From Gammaproteobacteria bacterium UBA2965 (GTDB lineage Bacteria; Pseudomonadota; Gammaproteobacteria; Pseudomonadales; Azotimanducaceae): DNA of 35,057 nt. Every line of letters begins with the position of its first letter. The first letter of the stretch is position 1. Under the pieces are notes generated by a model that was not told where the DNA came from, did not search any database, and worked only from the letters and a program-made list of their open reading frames with translations. Shown here piece by piece: positions 16,170-22,971 of this stretch. The translations under genes were made by a program, and so were the position numbers. The stretch spans positions 1,466 to 36,522 of the forward strand of contig DEBD01000004.1 in assembly GCA_002348385.1 (NCBI GenBank), written 5' to 3'.

Positions 16170-17000
16170 CTAGCCCGCGTGGTAGGGCTGGCGGTGCACC
16201 ATGAATTTTTCGTAATCGTCGAGCAGTTCGGGGCGCTCGAAGTGCAGGAAATGACCCACACCATTGATCAACCGGCATTCGCAGTTGGGGATTAGGCGCT
16301 GGGCGATCCACATGTCCTCTAGATCGATGATGTTGTCGTCGGCGCCGTTGATGATGAGGGTGCGTGCGGTGATCTGGGTCAGGTCCACCGTGTCCTGCAG
16401 GCTCCCCAGCTTGAGGATGTTCTTGCAGTGCTCATAGCAAACCTCCGCATGGGCTTTGTTGAGGCTATTGAACTGAGCGATGATCTGGCGCTTGTAGGCG
16501 TCACCAAGCTGATTACCGAACATTTCCAGGATCAGGTCGCCACCGCGTGCGTACTCCCCATCGTTATACAGAATCACCGCCCTGCGCACGATTTCTTCCA
16601 TCACGGCGTTGGGCTTCATTCCGAAGCTTGATAGCACCAGGTGCTGAACCGCATCAGGCCGCACCGCCGCGTAGGCGGCAGCGAGGGCGGTTCCCCAGGA
16701 ACTGCCAGCCAGGGTGAGTTCCCCTTCGCTGCGGGTTTCCTCGAGCAGTGCGTGCAGGGTTTCCATTTGTTCCTGCACGGTGACGTGGGCGCCGCCAGAC
16801 TTGATCTCCGAACGGCCGATGCCGGGCATGTCGAAGATGACCACGGTGAAATGGTCGGTGAAGCGCTTTACCACGGTGCGCCATATGGCCATGGTTTGCA
16901 GCGCGCCGCTGACGCACATCAGCATGTTGGGGTGGTCGCCGTAACGGCGGTAGGGAATCTCGAATCGCCCGAAATTTAAGGTGCCTTTGATAGTTTTCAC
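16170..17000 (-). CDS. Alpha/beta hydrolase coupled to the cupin_8/JmjC gene
   Basis: I start this gene at the GTG at 17000, giving about 276 residues (first residues MKTIKGTLNFGRFEIPYRRY). The GTG overlaps the upstream stop as TAGTG, a translational-coupling junction. An in-frame ATG at 17066 would overlap the upstream gene by 67 bases and adds a basic stretch unlike the family. The nucleophile elbow is LAGSSWGTALAA (Ser about 101), and the catalytic His lies in NGVGHFLHFERPE. The usual HG oxyanion turn is replaced by MLMCVSGALQTMAIW, with Ser where His is normal. The fold is clear and the substrate is not. It could act on a product of the neighbouring oxygenase, which is inference from coupling alone. 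Confidence 0.83.
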   Translation of the reverse strand: MKTIKGTLNFGRFEIPYRRYGDHPNMLMCVSGALQTMAIWRTVVKRFTDHFTVVIFDMPGIGRSEIKSGGAHVTVQEQMETLHALLEETRSEGELTLAGSSWGTALAAAYAAVRPDAVQHLVLSSFGMKPNAVMEEIVRRAVILYNDGEYARGGDLILEMFGNQLGDAYKRQIIAQFNSLNKAHAEVCYEHCKNILKLGSLQDTVDLTQITARTLIINGADDNIIDLEDMWIAQRLIPNCECRLINGVGHFLHFERPELLDDYEKFMVHRQPYHAG

Positions 17001-17932
17001 TACGCTTCTCGCTCGCTTGCTTTGTTGGCGCGGACGTCGGCCCGCCGCTGTTTCCAGTGGAACCACCTGTCGGCGGCAAGTTTGTTTCCAAGACGATCGA
17101 TGGGCGAGAGCGCCAGCAGATTCATCGCGCCTTCGGCACGGTTCCGCAGCCGCGGGCTGCTGGCTCTAAGCGATAAGCCCATACCTGCCTCTAGATAGTG
17201 GAATTCGTGCCAGTAGCCGCTGGGCATGAACAGCGTTTGGCCCTGTTGCAGTTCCACCTCGAATCCGCGTGCTTTTGCCAAGTGGGGGAATCGTTCGAAA
17301 TCCGGCTGGTCCAGATCCGTGTAGCTGCGTACGGTGAACGGATGTCGATAAAGGGCCCTTGACTGGTCGGGAGCGAACAGGCGAATGCGTCGCCGGCCAT
17401 GTATTGCCGTATGTAGCACGTTGCCCATATCTATGTCGTAGTGCAGCGGCGTGGTGGCGCCTTTGCAGCCGAAAAAGGCGTACACGAACCGGGGCGAAAA
17501 CTTCATTCCCAGGTCGGGGAACACCACATCGTTAAGCAGTTCGGGAATCTGCCTGCCCAGGTTGTATAGGAACATGCGCAGGTCGCGGCCCTCTCCCAGG
17601 GTCTGCCGGATGAAGTCCGAAAACTTCATGGTATCGATGCTGTCCATGTAGTTGCCCCCGGGGTCCGAAAAGCTGGCGTCGTAGACGCGCACCAGCTTGT
17701 CTCCATATCGCTCGGACAGGTGCTGGGGTGTCCAGTTTGCAAGCGCAGGCCATTGGGAAGCCAGGTCAGTAATCAACACCGGTGTTTGCAGCGCCACATA
17801 GCGCAGCAGGCGCTCGCGCCCGTGCTCGTGCAGCGAAATGACATCCATTTCTCGGGTCATCAGATCGTGTCGAGGTGGCCCGCCGACGGAACCCTCGGTA
17901 CCATCCTGCGACCGCGCCGTGGTTGAGTTCAC
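17000..17932 (-). CDS. Cupin_8/JmjC-type Fe(II)/2-oxoglutarate oxygenase
   Basis: This protein of up to 310 residues has a double-stranded beta-helix of the FIH/JmjC-like (cupin_8) class. The iron ligands are His164 and Asp166 in TPLHYDIDMGN, with the distal His242 in MPSGYWHEFHY. The central GRRRIRLFAPDQSRALYRHP segment follows the family pattern. The N-terminal PVLITDLASQWPALANW is the usual entry to the domain. Family members hydroxylate proteins (ribosomal proteins, HIF) or small peptides and metabolites. The longest frame starts at GTG 17932; an ATG at 17860 (MTREMDVISLHEHG) is an equally plausible start. It leads a minus-strand unit and is divergent, across about 150 bases, from a second 2OG oxygenase. 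Confidence 0.86.
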   Translation of the reverse strand: MNSTTARSQDGTEGSVGGPPRHDLMTREMDVISLHEHGRERLLRYVALQTPVLITDLASQWPALANWTPQHLSERYGDKLVRVYDASFSDPGGNYMDSIDTMKFSDFIRQTLGEGRDLRMFLYNLGRQIPELLNDVVFPDLGMKFSPRFVYAFFGCKGATTPLHYDIDMGNVLHTAIHGRRRIRLFAPDQSRALYRHPFTVRSYTDLDQPDFERFPHLAKARGFEVELQQGQTLFMPSGYWHEFHYLEAGMGLSLRASSPRLRNRAEGAMNLLALSPIDRLGNKLAADRWFHWKQRRADVRANKASEREA

Positions 17933-18081
17933 GCTATTGGGACCGTTGCTGCGAGCGGAGGCGCTAGTTTACCGCTGTGCTGCTGAAGCCGGTAGGTGGA
18001 TTTGGCCTCCGTATCCGCATAAGAGCGAGATATTTGGCGCCCATGCTGGTCTAATAGCGCGCTGGTGTAACTAGCAGGCAC
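17933..18081. promoter_or_regulatory. Divergent promoter region between two 2OG oxygenase genes
   Basis: This spacer of about 150 bases has no gene and must carry promoters for both directions. It includes AT-richer patches near GATATTTGG and GTCTAATAG, but I see no consensus -35/-10 pair and no clear dyad. Confidence 0.35.
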
Positions 18082-18906
18082 GTGTCGGCAGAAATGGAGC
18101 TTTCCGCCACCGAAAATTCCCGCAGCCCGCGCCAGGTGATGGGATACGTATTCCGTCGCCTGGTATTTTGGTTCGGCTTTTATATCCGGCCTCCCATCCA
18201 CTGGTTCGTTGGGCTCTTCTCCAAGGTTGGCAACCCACCGGTCTTTGGACGGGATGTGTTCGATTGGGTTCCCCAACTGGAATCCCGCTGGGAGGCCATC
18301 CGCGACGAGGCGTTGGCGGTGCTGGATCGGCCGGATAAGGTGCCACCGCTGCGGGAAGTGTCACCCGACCACAGCCGCATTGCCACGGACGAAAAATGGA
18401 AGGTGTTTTTTCTCTTCGGCTATGGCTATGAGATGATGGGGAATACGCCTCGCTGTCCGGTGACCAGCGAGCTGGTCCGCAACGTACCCGGTCTGGTGTC
18501 GGCCTTTTTCTCCATCCATACACCGGGCACTCACTTGCCACGCCACTATGGCCCCACCAACGGCATGATTACCTGCCACCTGGGGCTTCAGGTTCCACAG
18601 GATAGACAGGGCTGCCGCATCAACATCGACGATGCGGACTACAACTGGGACGAAGGTAAATTCCTCATTTTCGATGACACCTACTATCACGAGGTCTGGA
18701 ACGACACCGCAGAAGACCGCGTGGTGTTGCTCATGCATGTGGAGCGGCCCCTGCGTCAGCCCGGCAAAGCAGTTGCCGACGGCTTCCTATGGTTGGCTAC
18801 CAAAAGCCCGTTCATCCAGGCCACCCTGAAGGCACTGGATGACTGGGCCGAGGGTCGGTCGGAGACCAAGGATCCCGATGCTCCGCGAGAATCCGCCGCC
18901 CCATGA
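18082..18906 (+). CDS. Aspartyl/asparaginyl beta-hydroxylase-domain protein, LpxO-like
   Basis: The protein has 274 residues from GTG 18082; an ATG four codons later is also possible. An N-terminal hydrophobic stretch (about residues 20-48, GYVFRRLVFWFGFYI then WFVGLFSKVG) is followed by an AspH-type Fe(II)/2OG domain. Metal-site motifs are LPRHYGPTN (His155) and YYHEVWND (His203), with the 2OG-binding Arg in DRVVLLMHVERP (Arg213). CHLGLQVPQ and FLIFDD complete the signature. The segment LFSKVGNPP...WEAIRDEAL closely resembles LpxO, which 2-hydroxylates a secondary acyl chain of lipid A at the inner membrane, as I recall that family. Lipid A is therefore a good candidate substrate, but a protein or small-molecule substrate cannot be excluded. 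The stop overlaps the next gene by four bases (ATGA). Confidence 0.85.
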   Translation: MSAEMELSATENSRSPRQVMGYVFRRLVFWFGFYIRPPIHWFVGLFSKVGNPPVFGRDVFDWVPQLESRWEAIRDEALAVLDRPDKVPPLREVSPDHSRIATDEKWKVFFLFGYGYEMMGNTPRCPVTSELVRNVPGLVSAFFSIHTPGTHLPRHYGPTNGMITCHLGLQVPQDRQGCRINIDDADYNWDEGKFLIFDDTYYHEVWNDTAEDRVVLLMHVERPLRQPGKAVADGFLWLATKSPFIQATLKALDDWAEGRSETKDPDAPRESAAP

Positions 18907-20549
18907 GTGGGGACCTGGCGCTCGAGACGCACTTTCTAGGTAAGCGTATTTCCGCACCCTTTACTGTGGTGTCGGGCATCGTCGCTACCGCGGTGCCCAT
19001 CATCGAGTATCTGTTTGCCAACGCCCCTCAGGTCGGGGTGATGACCACCAAGAGCATCGGCCTTGAGGCGCGCCTGGGTTATCGCGAGCCGGTCTTCAGC
19101 CAGTATGCGCCCGGATGCTTCGTCAACGCGGTGGGGTTAACCAATCCGGGCGCGCACCGCTGTGCGGAACTATTCCAGCAGCTCACGGTTCCCGACGACC
19201 GCTTTCTGCTCACCTCCATCTTCGGCGGCAGTGTGGAAGAGTTCGTGGAGGTCGCGCGCATCCTGGCGCCCTATAGCGACGGGCTGGAGCTCAACCTGTC
19301 GTGTCCGCACGCGAAGGGTTACGGCATGGCCATGGGCCAGGATCCGGAGTTGGTCATGGAGATCACTCGAGCGGTAAAGGACGCCGTGGACGTGCCGGTG
19401 GTGCCCAAGCTCACGCCGAATGCCAACGATATTGCCCAGATTGCCGAAGCAGCCGTGGCCGGTGGCGCGGACGCGCTGTGCGCCATCAATACCGTTGGCC
19501 CGGGCTACGTCAGCGCACACGGCGAGCCGGTATTGTCCAACGAGGTGGGGGGCATGTCCGGCAAGGGGGTGCTGCCCATCGCCCTGAAATGCGTCCGCGA
19601 CATCACCCAGCGGGTCGACGTTCCCGTGATCGGTTGTGGCGGCATCAGCAGCGCCGACGACGTGCGGGCTTTTGCCGCGGCGGGTGCGAGCGTATTTGGT
19701 GTCGGCTCCGCGCTCACGGGCATGACGTCTGAAGAGATCGTTGGCTATCTGGAAAGCCTGGAGAGTGACCTTCACAGCGGCACAAACGGTGCTGAAGCAC
19801 GCGTGCGCTACGACGTGGATATGCGCTTCGAGCCGGTCACGCTGGTGGAGAATCGGCGCGTGGCCGACGACATCTGCATTCTTACTTTCGACCGCAAGAT
19901 CGAGATCGCCGCCGGAGAATTCGTATTCCTGTGGATCCCCGGCGTAGGGGAAAAACCGTTCTCCGCGCTCACCGATGATCCCTTCTCGCTGGTGGTCATC
20001 AACCTGGGGAAGTTTACCGAGCACCTGCTGACGCTGCCGCCGGGCACACAGGCCTATGTGCGTGGTCCTCATGGTCAGTCGGCCGCACCGCCCGCCGACG
20101 CACATATTGTTGCGGTAGCCGGTGGCACTGGCCTGGCTGCGGTATACCAGTTGGCCCGAGACCATGCTGGCCAAGCCGACGTCTTCGTCGGGGCGCGCAG
20201 CGCAGAGCGATTGTACTTTCTGGAGGAGTGCGCCGCGTGCGCTTCCTTGCACGTTGCCACGGACGATGGCAGCCGGGGCTTCCACGGTTTGGTAACCGAA
20301 CTGTTGGATGAATACCTCTCATCGCTCAGCAGGAACGAAACCGAACGCCTGATGCTCTATACCTGCGGCCCGGAACCAATGGTTCACGCCGCACGTGCCG
20401 TTGCCCTCAAATACTGCTCTGCGGCTCAGATTTACAGCGCTATCGACTATCTGACCAAGTGTGGCGTGGGCGTGTGCGGAGCGTGCGCTGCGCCGGACGG
20501 TCAGCGTTTGTGTGTGGACGGGCCTTTCCTGCGTTCCGACGTCAGCTGA
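18903..20549 (+). CDS. Single-chain dihydroorotate dehydrogenase: PyrD (class 1B-like) fused to PyrK-like reductase
   Basis: Residues 1 to about 290 form a dihydroorotate-dehydrogenase-type FMN barrel with LELNLSCPHAKGYGMAMG. Cys134 is the catalytic base position of class 1 enzymes. VPVIGCGGISSADDV and VFGVGSALTG form the FMN-phosphate site. Residues from about 305 to 548 form a PyrK-like ferredoxin-reductase module with FVFLWIPGVGEKPFSA (flavin side), VAVAGGTGLAAVY (NAD side) and a 2Fe-2S site CGVGVCGAC...C (Cys520, 525, 528, 537). In class 1B enzymes these parts are separate PyrD and PyrK subunits, so this is a natural fusion. It would couple dihydroorotate, or a related dihydropyrimidine or other substrate, to NAD. 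The start ATG lies inside the upstream stop (ATGA). Confidence 0.88.
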   Translation: MSGDLALETHFLGKRISAPFTVVSGIVATAVPIIEYLFANAPQVGVMTTKSIGLEARLGYREPVFSQYAPGCFVNAVGLTNPGAHRCAELFQQLTVPDDRFLLTSIFGGSVEEFVEVARILAPYSDGLELNLSCPHAKGYGMAMGQDPELVMEITRAVKDAVDVPVVPKLTPNANDIAQIAEAAVAGGADALCAINTVGPGYVSAHGEPVLSNEVGGMSGKGVLPIALKCVRDITQRVDVPVIGCGGISSADDVRAFAAAGASVFGVGSALTGMTSEEIVGYLESLESDLHSGTNGAEARVRYDVDMRFEPVTLVENRRVADDICILTFDRKIEIAAGEFVFLWIPGVGEKPFSALTDDPFSLVVINLGKFTEHLLTLPPGTQAYVRGPHGQSAAPPADAHIVAVAGGTGLAAVYQLARDHAGQADVFVGARSAERLYFLEECAACASLHVATDDGSRGFHGLVTELLDEYLSSLSRNETERLMLYTCGPEPMVHAARAVALKYCSAAQIYSAIDYLTKCGVGVCGACAAPDGQRLCVDGPFLRSDVS

Positions 20550-21747
20550 TCACGCCTTCGGCAAGCAGCTGCTCTATTCGTTCCTGGGATAACCCTGCCT
20601 CTGCGAATACCGTCTGCGTGTGTTCACCAGCGTCGGGGGCGGGACCGCGCACCGCCACGTCGGCGTCGCGGATGTGAAAGGGCGTGCCCACGATTTCCAG
20701 CGCGCCGCCGCGTGGATGCACCACCATGGCGAACGCCCCTGCTTCTCGTAGCACGGGATCTTCCACGACTTCGGGCAGTTCCGCCACGGGTTCCCAGATG
20801 AGCCCGGCGCCGTCTAGCACCTCGCGCCAATGGGCCAGCGGTTGGGATGCGAACATGGACTGTATCTCGCCGACCAGCTCGACGCCGTTGTCGCGCAGAC
20901 CGGCGATGGACTGGAAGCGGGGATCGTCGATCCACTGCTCACGAGAGATGGCGTGGCAGAACTTTGGCCAGTACGCCAATGGCATGGGCATGATCATCAC
21001 CAGCCAGCGGTCGTCGGCCGTCCGGTAGGCGTTCCAGATGGGATTGGGTGGCTCGCGGCGGCTGGTCTTGACCGGTTGCGTGCGGTCATACAGGGCGGAG
21101 TTCACGTCGCTGGCCAGTGCCCAGATGCCCGTGCGCTGTAAGGTGACCTCCACGTACTGGCCTTCACCGGTCCGGTCGCGTACCCGCAGTGCGGCAAGAA
21201 TGGCGGACAGAAGGTTGAGCGCCGTCGTGCGGTCACCGTACCCGCCGCGCGAAATGAGGGGCCCATCGTCGTGGTCACCGAATATGGACATGGCTCCTGA
21301 TCGCGCCCAGAAAGCGCTCTGGTCAAATGCCTGTCGGTCACTGTCCGGACCACGTGTGCCGTACCCGGCCAGCACAGCGTAGACCGCGCGAGGCGACACC
21401 TGGTGTATGTGCTCATCGGTTAGTTGGTAGCGCTGAAGCCGGGGGTAGGTGAGGTTGGTGATGAAGATATCCACGTCGCGCGCCAAGTCGGTGACCAGCG
21501 CTTGCCCGTCGGGGTGTTCCAGGTTGACGCAGACTCCGCGCTTGCCCCGGTTGTCGAATTGGTAAGACGGGGCCACGAACTCGTCATCTTCCATGAGGCC
21601 GGCGAATAGGCGCCGGTACGCATCGCCGCCCGGCGGTTCAACCTTGATTACCTGGGCGCCCATGTCCGCCATGAGCGCGGCGCAACTGGGCACCGCCAGC
21701 CAGCTGGCCACCTCCAGTACGCGAATCCCCTCCAACGGTGCGGTCAT
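20542..21747 (-). CDS. Class III (CaiB/BaiF) acyl-CoA transferase
   Basis: This 401-residue family III CoA-transferase moves CoA between carboxylic acids through an aspartyl-CoA intermediate. The N-terminal LEVASWLAVPSCAALMADMG and AQVIKVEPPGGDAYR are characteristic. The catalytic Asp is Asp172 in GGYGDRTTALNLLSAI. GEGQYVEVTLQRTGIW and the PNPIWNAYRTADDRW domain-swap segment follow. It resembles members acting in carnitine, bile-acid, aromatic or terpenoid-acid activation. The 3' end overlaps the convergent dehydrogenase fusion by eight bases, and the 5' end faces phhB across an 82-base spacer with two inverted repeats. The specific acyl acceptor and donor cannot be inferred. Confidence 0.9.
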   Translation of the reverse strand: MTAPLEGIRVLEVASWLAVPSCAALMADMGAQVIKVEPPGGDAYRRLFAGLMEDDEFVAPSYQFDNRGKRGVCVNLEHPDGQALVTDLARDVDIFITNLTYPRLQRYQLTDEHIHQVSPRAVYAVLAGYGTRGPDSDRQAFDQSAFWARSGAMSIFGDHDDGPLISRGGYGDRTTALNLLSAILAALRVRDRTGEGQYVEVTLQRTGIWALASDVNSALYDRTQPVKTSRREPPNPIWNAYRTADDRWLVMIMPMPLAYWPKFCHAISREQWIDDPRFQSIAGLRDNGVELVGEIQSMFASQPLAHWREVLDGAGLIWEPVAELPEVVEDPVLREAGAFAMVVHPRGGALEIVGTPFHIRDADVAVRGPAPDAGEHTQTVFAEAGLSQERIEQLLAEGVIS

Positions 21748-21759
21748 CGCTCCCCCCTG

Positions 21760-21775
21760 CTGCGAATGGTCGCAG
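21760..21775. repeat. CTGCGA-atgg-TCGCAG inverted repeat upstream of the CoA-transferase
   Basis: Perfect 6-bp arms with a 4-base centre begin 13 bases upstream of the CoA-transferase start codon (minus strand). It could be an operator or a 5'-leader hairpin. GTCGCAG recurs at 21809-21815, next to the second dyad in this spacer. Confidence 0.4.
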
Positions 21776-21780
21776 TATGC

Positions 21781-21809
21781 CTACACCTCGCCGTTGATAT
21801 AAGGTGTAG
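21781..21809. promoter_or_regulatory. CTACACCT-N13-AGGTGTAG inverted repeat (candidate operator)
   Basis: Perfect 8-bp arms are separated by 13 bases, so the arm centres are about two helical turns apart (21 bp), a common spacing for a dimeric regulator. It sits in the divergent CoA-transferase/phhB spacer 20 bases before the phhB start, so it could control one or both genes. The intervening TTGATATAA includes a possible -10 element. Confidence 0.45.
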
Positions 21810-21829
21810 TCGCAGGAGGGTGAAGGAAC

Positions 21830-22108
21830 ATGGACAAACTCACCAGTTCGGAGATTGCCGAGCGGTTGCCGCGCGTTCCTGATTGGCGGCTAGATCAGAA
21901 CAAGCTCAAACGTGATTTCGCGTTCGAGGATTTTGTCGAAGCCTTCGGCTTCATGTCGCGTGTGGCCATTCTGGCCGAAAAGCACAACCATCACCCTGAG
22001 TGGTTCAACGTATACAACAAGGTGACTATCGAACTCACCACCCACGACGCGAGCGGCATTACCGCAAGGGATTTCGCCCTGGCCGCTTCCATCGATGGCT
22101 TACGATAG
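21830..22108 (+). CDS. phhB: Pterin-4a-carbinolamine dehydratase
   Basis: At 92 residues the protein is full length for the PCD/DCoH family, which dehydrates 4a-hydroxytetrahydrobiopterin to regenerate pterin cofactor after aromatic amino acid hydroxylation. The signature EKHNHHPEWFNVYNKV (Glu50, His54, His55, Pro56) followed by THD (His72, Asp73) is intact and holds the active-site histidines. AGGAGGG nine bases before the ATG is a strong ribosome-binding site. No phenylalanine hydroxylase gene (phhA) is visible, so its partner is elsewhere or it serves another pterin enzyme; the molybdopterin-using enzyme in this window is one speculative client. Confidence 0.95.
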   Translation: MDKLTSSEIAERLPRVPDWRLDQNKLKRDFAFEDFVEAFGFMSRVAILAEKHNHHPEWFNVYNKVTIELTTHDASGITARDFALAASIDGLR

Positions 22109-22131
22109 CCTGCTGCGTTAGGGCGCTGTCG

Positions 22132-22458
22132 ATGCTGCAGACCTGCACGATCGAGAGGGTGGAGCTGACCAGCCAACCAGCGTTGGTTGTGATTTCCTCA
22201 GTACGCGCCGAAGAGATCGCAGCCATTTTGGCCGAGCGATTCGGGCAGGTGTGAGAATATGTGGGGCGGACAGACGGCGCTTGGCACCTGGGAGATTGCG
22301 CAGGTGTGGGTGCGGCGTGGGAGTCTCAGTCGGCGCGCGCAGAAGGTCTTGGCGCCAGCCAAAGCCACGGTGGTTGGGACGACTGCACCAACGGCCGCAC
22401 CGAGGTGGCGCCGCATGAGGTGGAAACCCGCCTGTACCCGCCGTTGGGCGATGTCTGA
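22132..22458 (+). pseudogene. Decayed GyrI-like/effector-binding-domain protein
   Basis: An ATG at 22132 opens a frame reading MLQTCTIERVELTSQPALVV, then EIAAILAERFGQV, then TGA (22252-22254) and EYVGR in the same frame. The opening resembles the GyrI-like/AraC-effector-binding domain, whose consensus at this point is roughly LGxVWxYL. The TGA therefore sits where Trp (TGG) is expected. Downstream, the frame ends EVAPHEVETRLYPPLGDV, which resembles the final strand of that domain. The middle is not recognisable in any frame, so deletion or scrambling is likely. Alternatively the 40-residue product is a small real protein and the resemblance is chance. This is the only non-genic stretch over 300 bases in the window (22109-22475). 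Confidence 0.45.
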
Positions 22459-22475
22459 ATCTGGAGGTAGCTGCT

Positions 22476-22913
22476 GTGGCTATTGGCATGAAGGGTGACT
22501 TTTCTGATTTCGACGACGTTCCCTACCATCGCTACCTCGGGCTGACCCTGGTGGAACACAAAACAGACTACGCGCGCTTGCGGATGAACGTAGGCGAGAC
22601 CACGCCCAAGGGTATCGATGGCAGCGTCAATGGGGGCGCGCTTGCCAGCATGATCGACATGGCGGTGCTCCCCGCGGTGTTCACCGGCATGGCCGAAGGC
22701 ACGTTGCCTGGAGGCACCGCGGATCTGCAGGTCACCTACCTGCGCCAGGCCAAGGGTGCGTGGTTGGAGGCGGAAGCCGTGGTACTCAAACGCGGCCGCA
22801 ACCTGTGTACCGTGGAAGTGAGCGTGTGCAACGATGCGGGCGTGCTGTGCAGCAAAGGTCGGGTCCTGTACGCGTTGCGAGCGGGAGCGGCCTCGGCGGG
22901 CGCGACGAACTAA
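22476..22913 (+). CDS. PaaI-type hotdog-fold thioesterase
   Basis: This 145-residue single-hotdog protein of the PaaI/4HBT group hydrolyses acyl-CoA thioesters, often of aromatic or short acyl groups. The helix motif reads SVNGGALASMIDMAVLPAVF. Most relatives have HGG here; this protein has Asn at the His position while keeping the Gly pair and the Asp. Later strands TADLQVTYLRQAKGAWLEAEA and GRNLCTVEVSVCN are typical. GTG 22476 is chosen because GGAGG lies eight bases upstream; an ATG four codons later lacks this spacing. It precedes the LLM oxidoreductase by 58 bases on the same strand, probably in one unit, and is compatible with CoA-dependent catabolism alongside the nearby CoA-transferase. 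Confidence 0.85.
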   Translation: MAIGMKGDFSDFDDVPYHRYLGLTLVEHKTDYARLRMNVGETTPKGIDGSVNGGALASMIDMAVLPAVFTGMAEGTLPGGTADLQVTYLRQAKGAWLEAEAVVLKRGRNLCTVEVSVCNDAGVLCSKGRVLYALRAGAASAGATN

Positions 22914-22926
22914 CAATATTTGAACC

Positions 22927-22944
22927 GCCGGCTCGGCAGCCGGC
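22927..22944. repeat. GC hairpin between thioesterase and LLM oxidoreductase genes
   Basis: GCCGGCT-CGGC-AGCCGGC forms a perfect 7-bp stem with a 4-base loop in a 58-base intercistronic gap, with the next gene's ribosome-binding site 14 bases downstream. There is no T-tract. Size and design (18 nt, 7-bp GC stem, tetraloop) match the palindrome at 16146-16163. Confidence 0.5.
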
Positions 22945-22971
22945 ACCAGCGACCTTCTGGGAGGCACGACA

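Noticed and set aside
19170..20285. 371-codon open frame antisense to the PyrD-PyrK fusion
   Set aside because: The sense frame has clear FMN, NAD and 2Fe-2S motifs; the antisense product has none.
22252..22254. Selenocysteine reading of the in-frame TGA
   Set aside because: The position corresponds to Trp in the related domain, the downstream part is degraded and no SECIS-like hairpin is evident.
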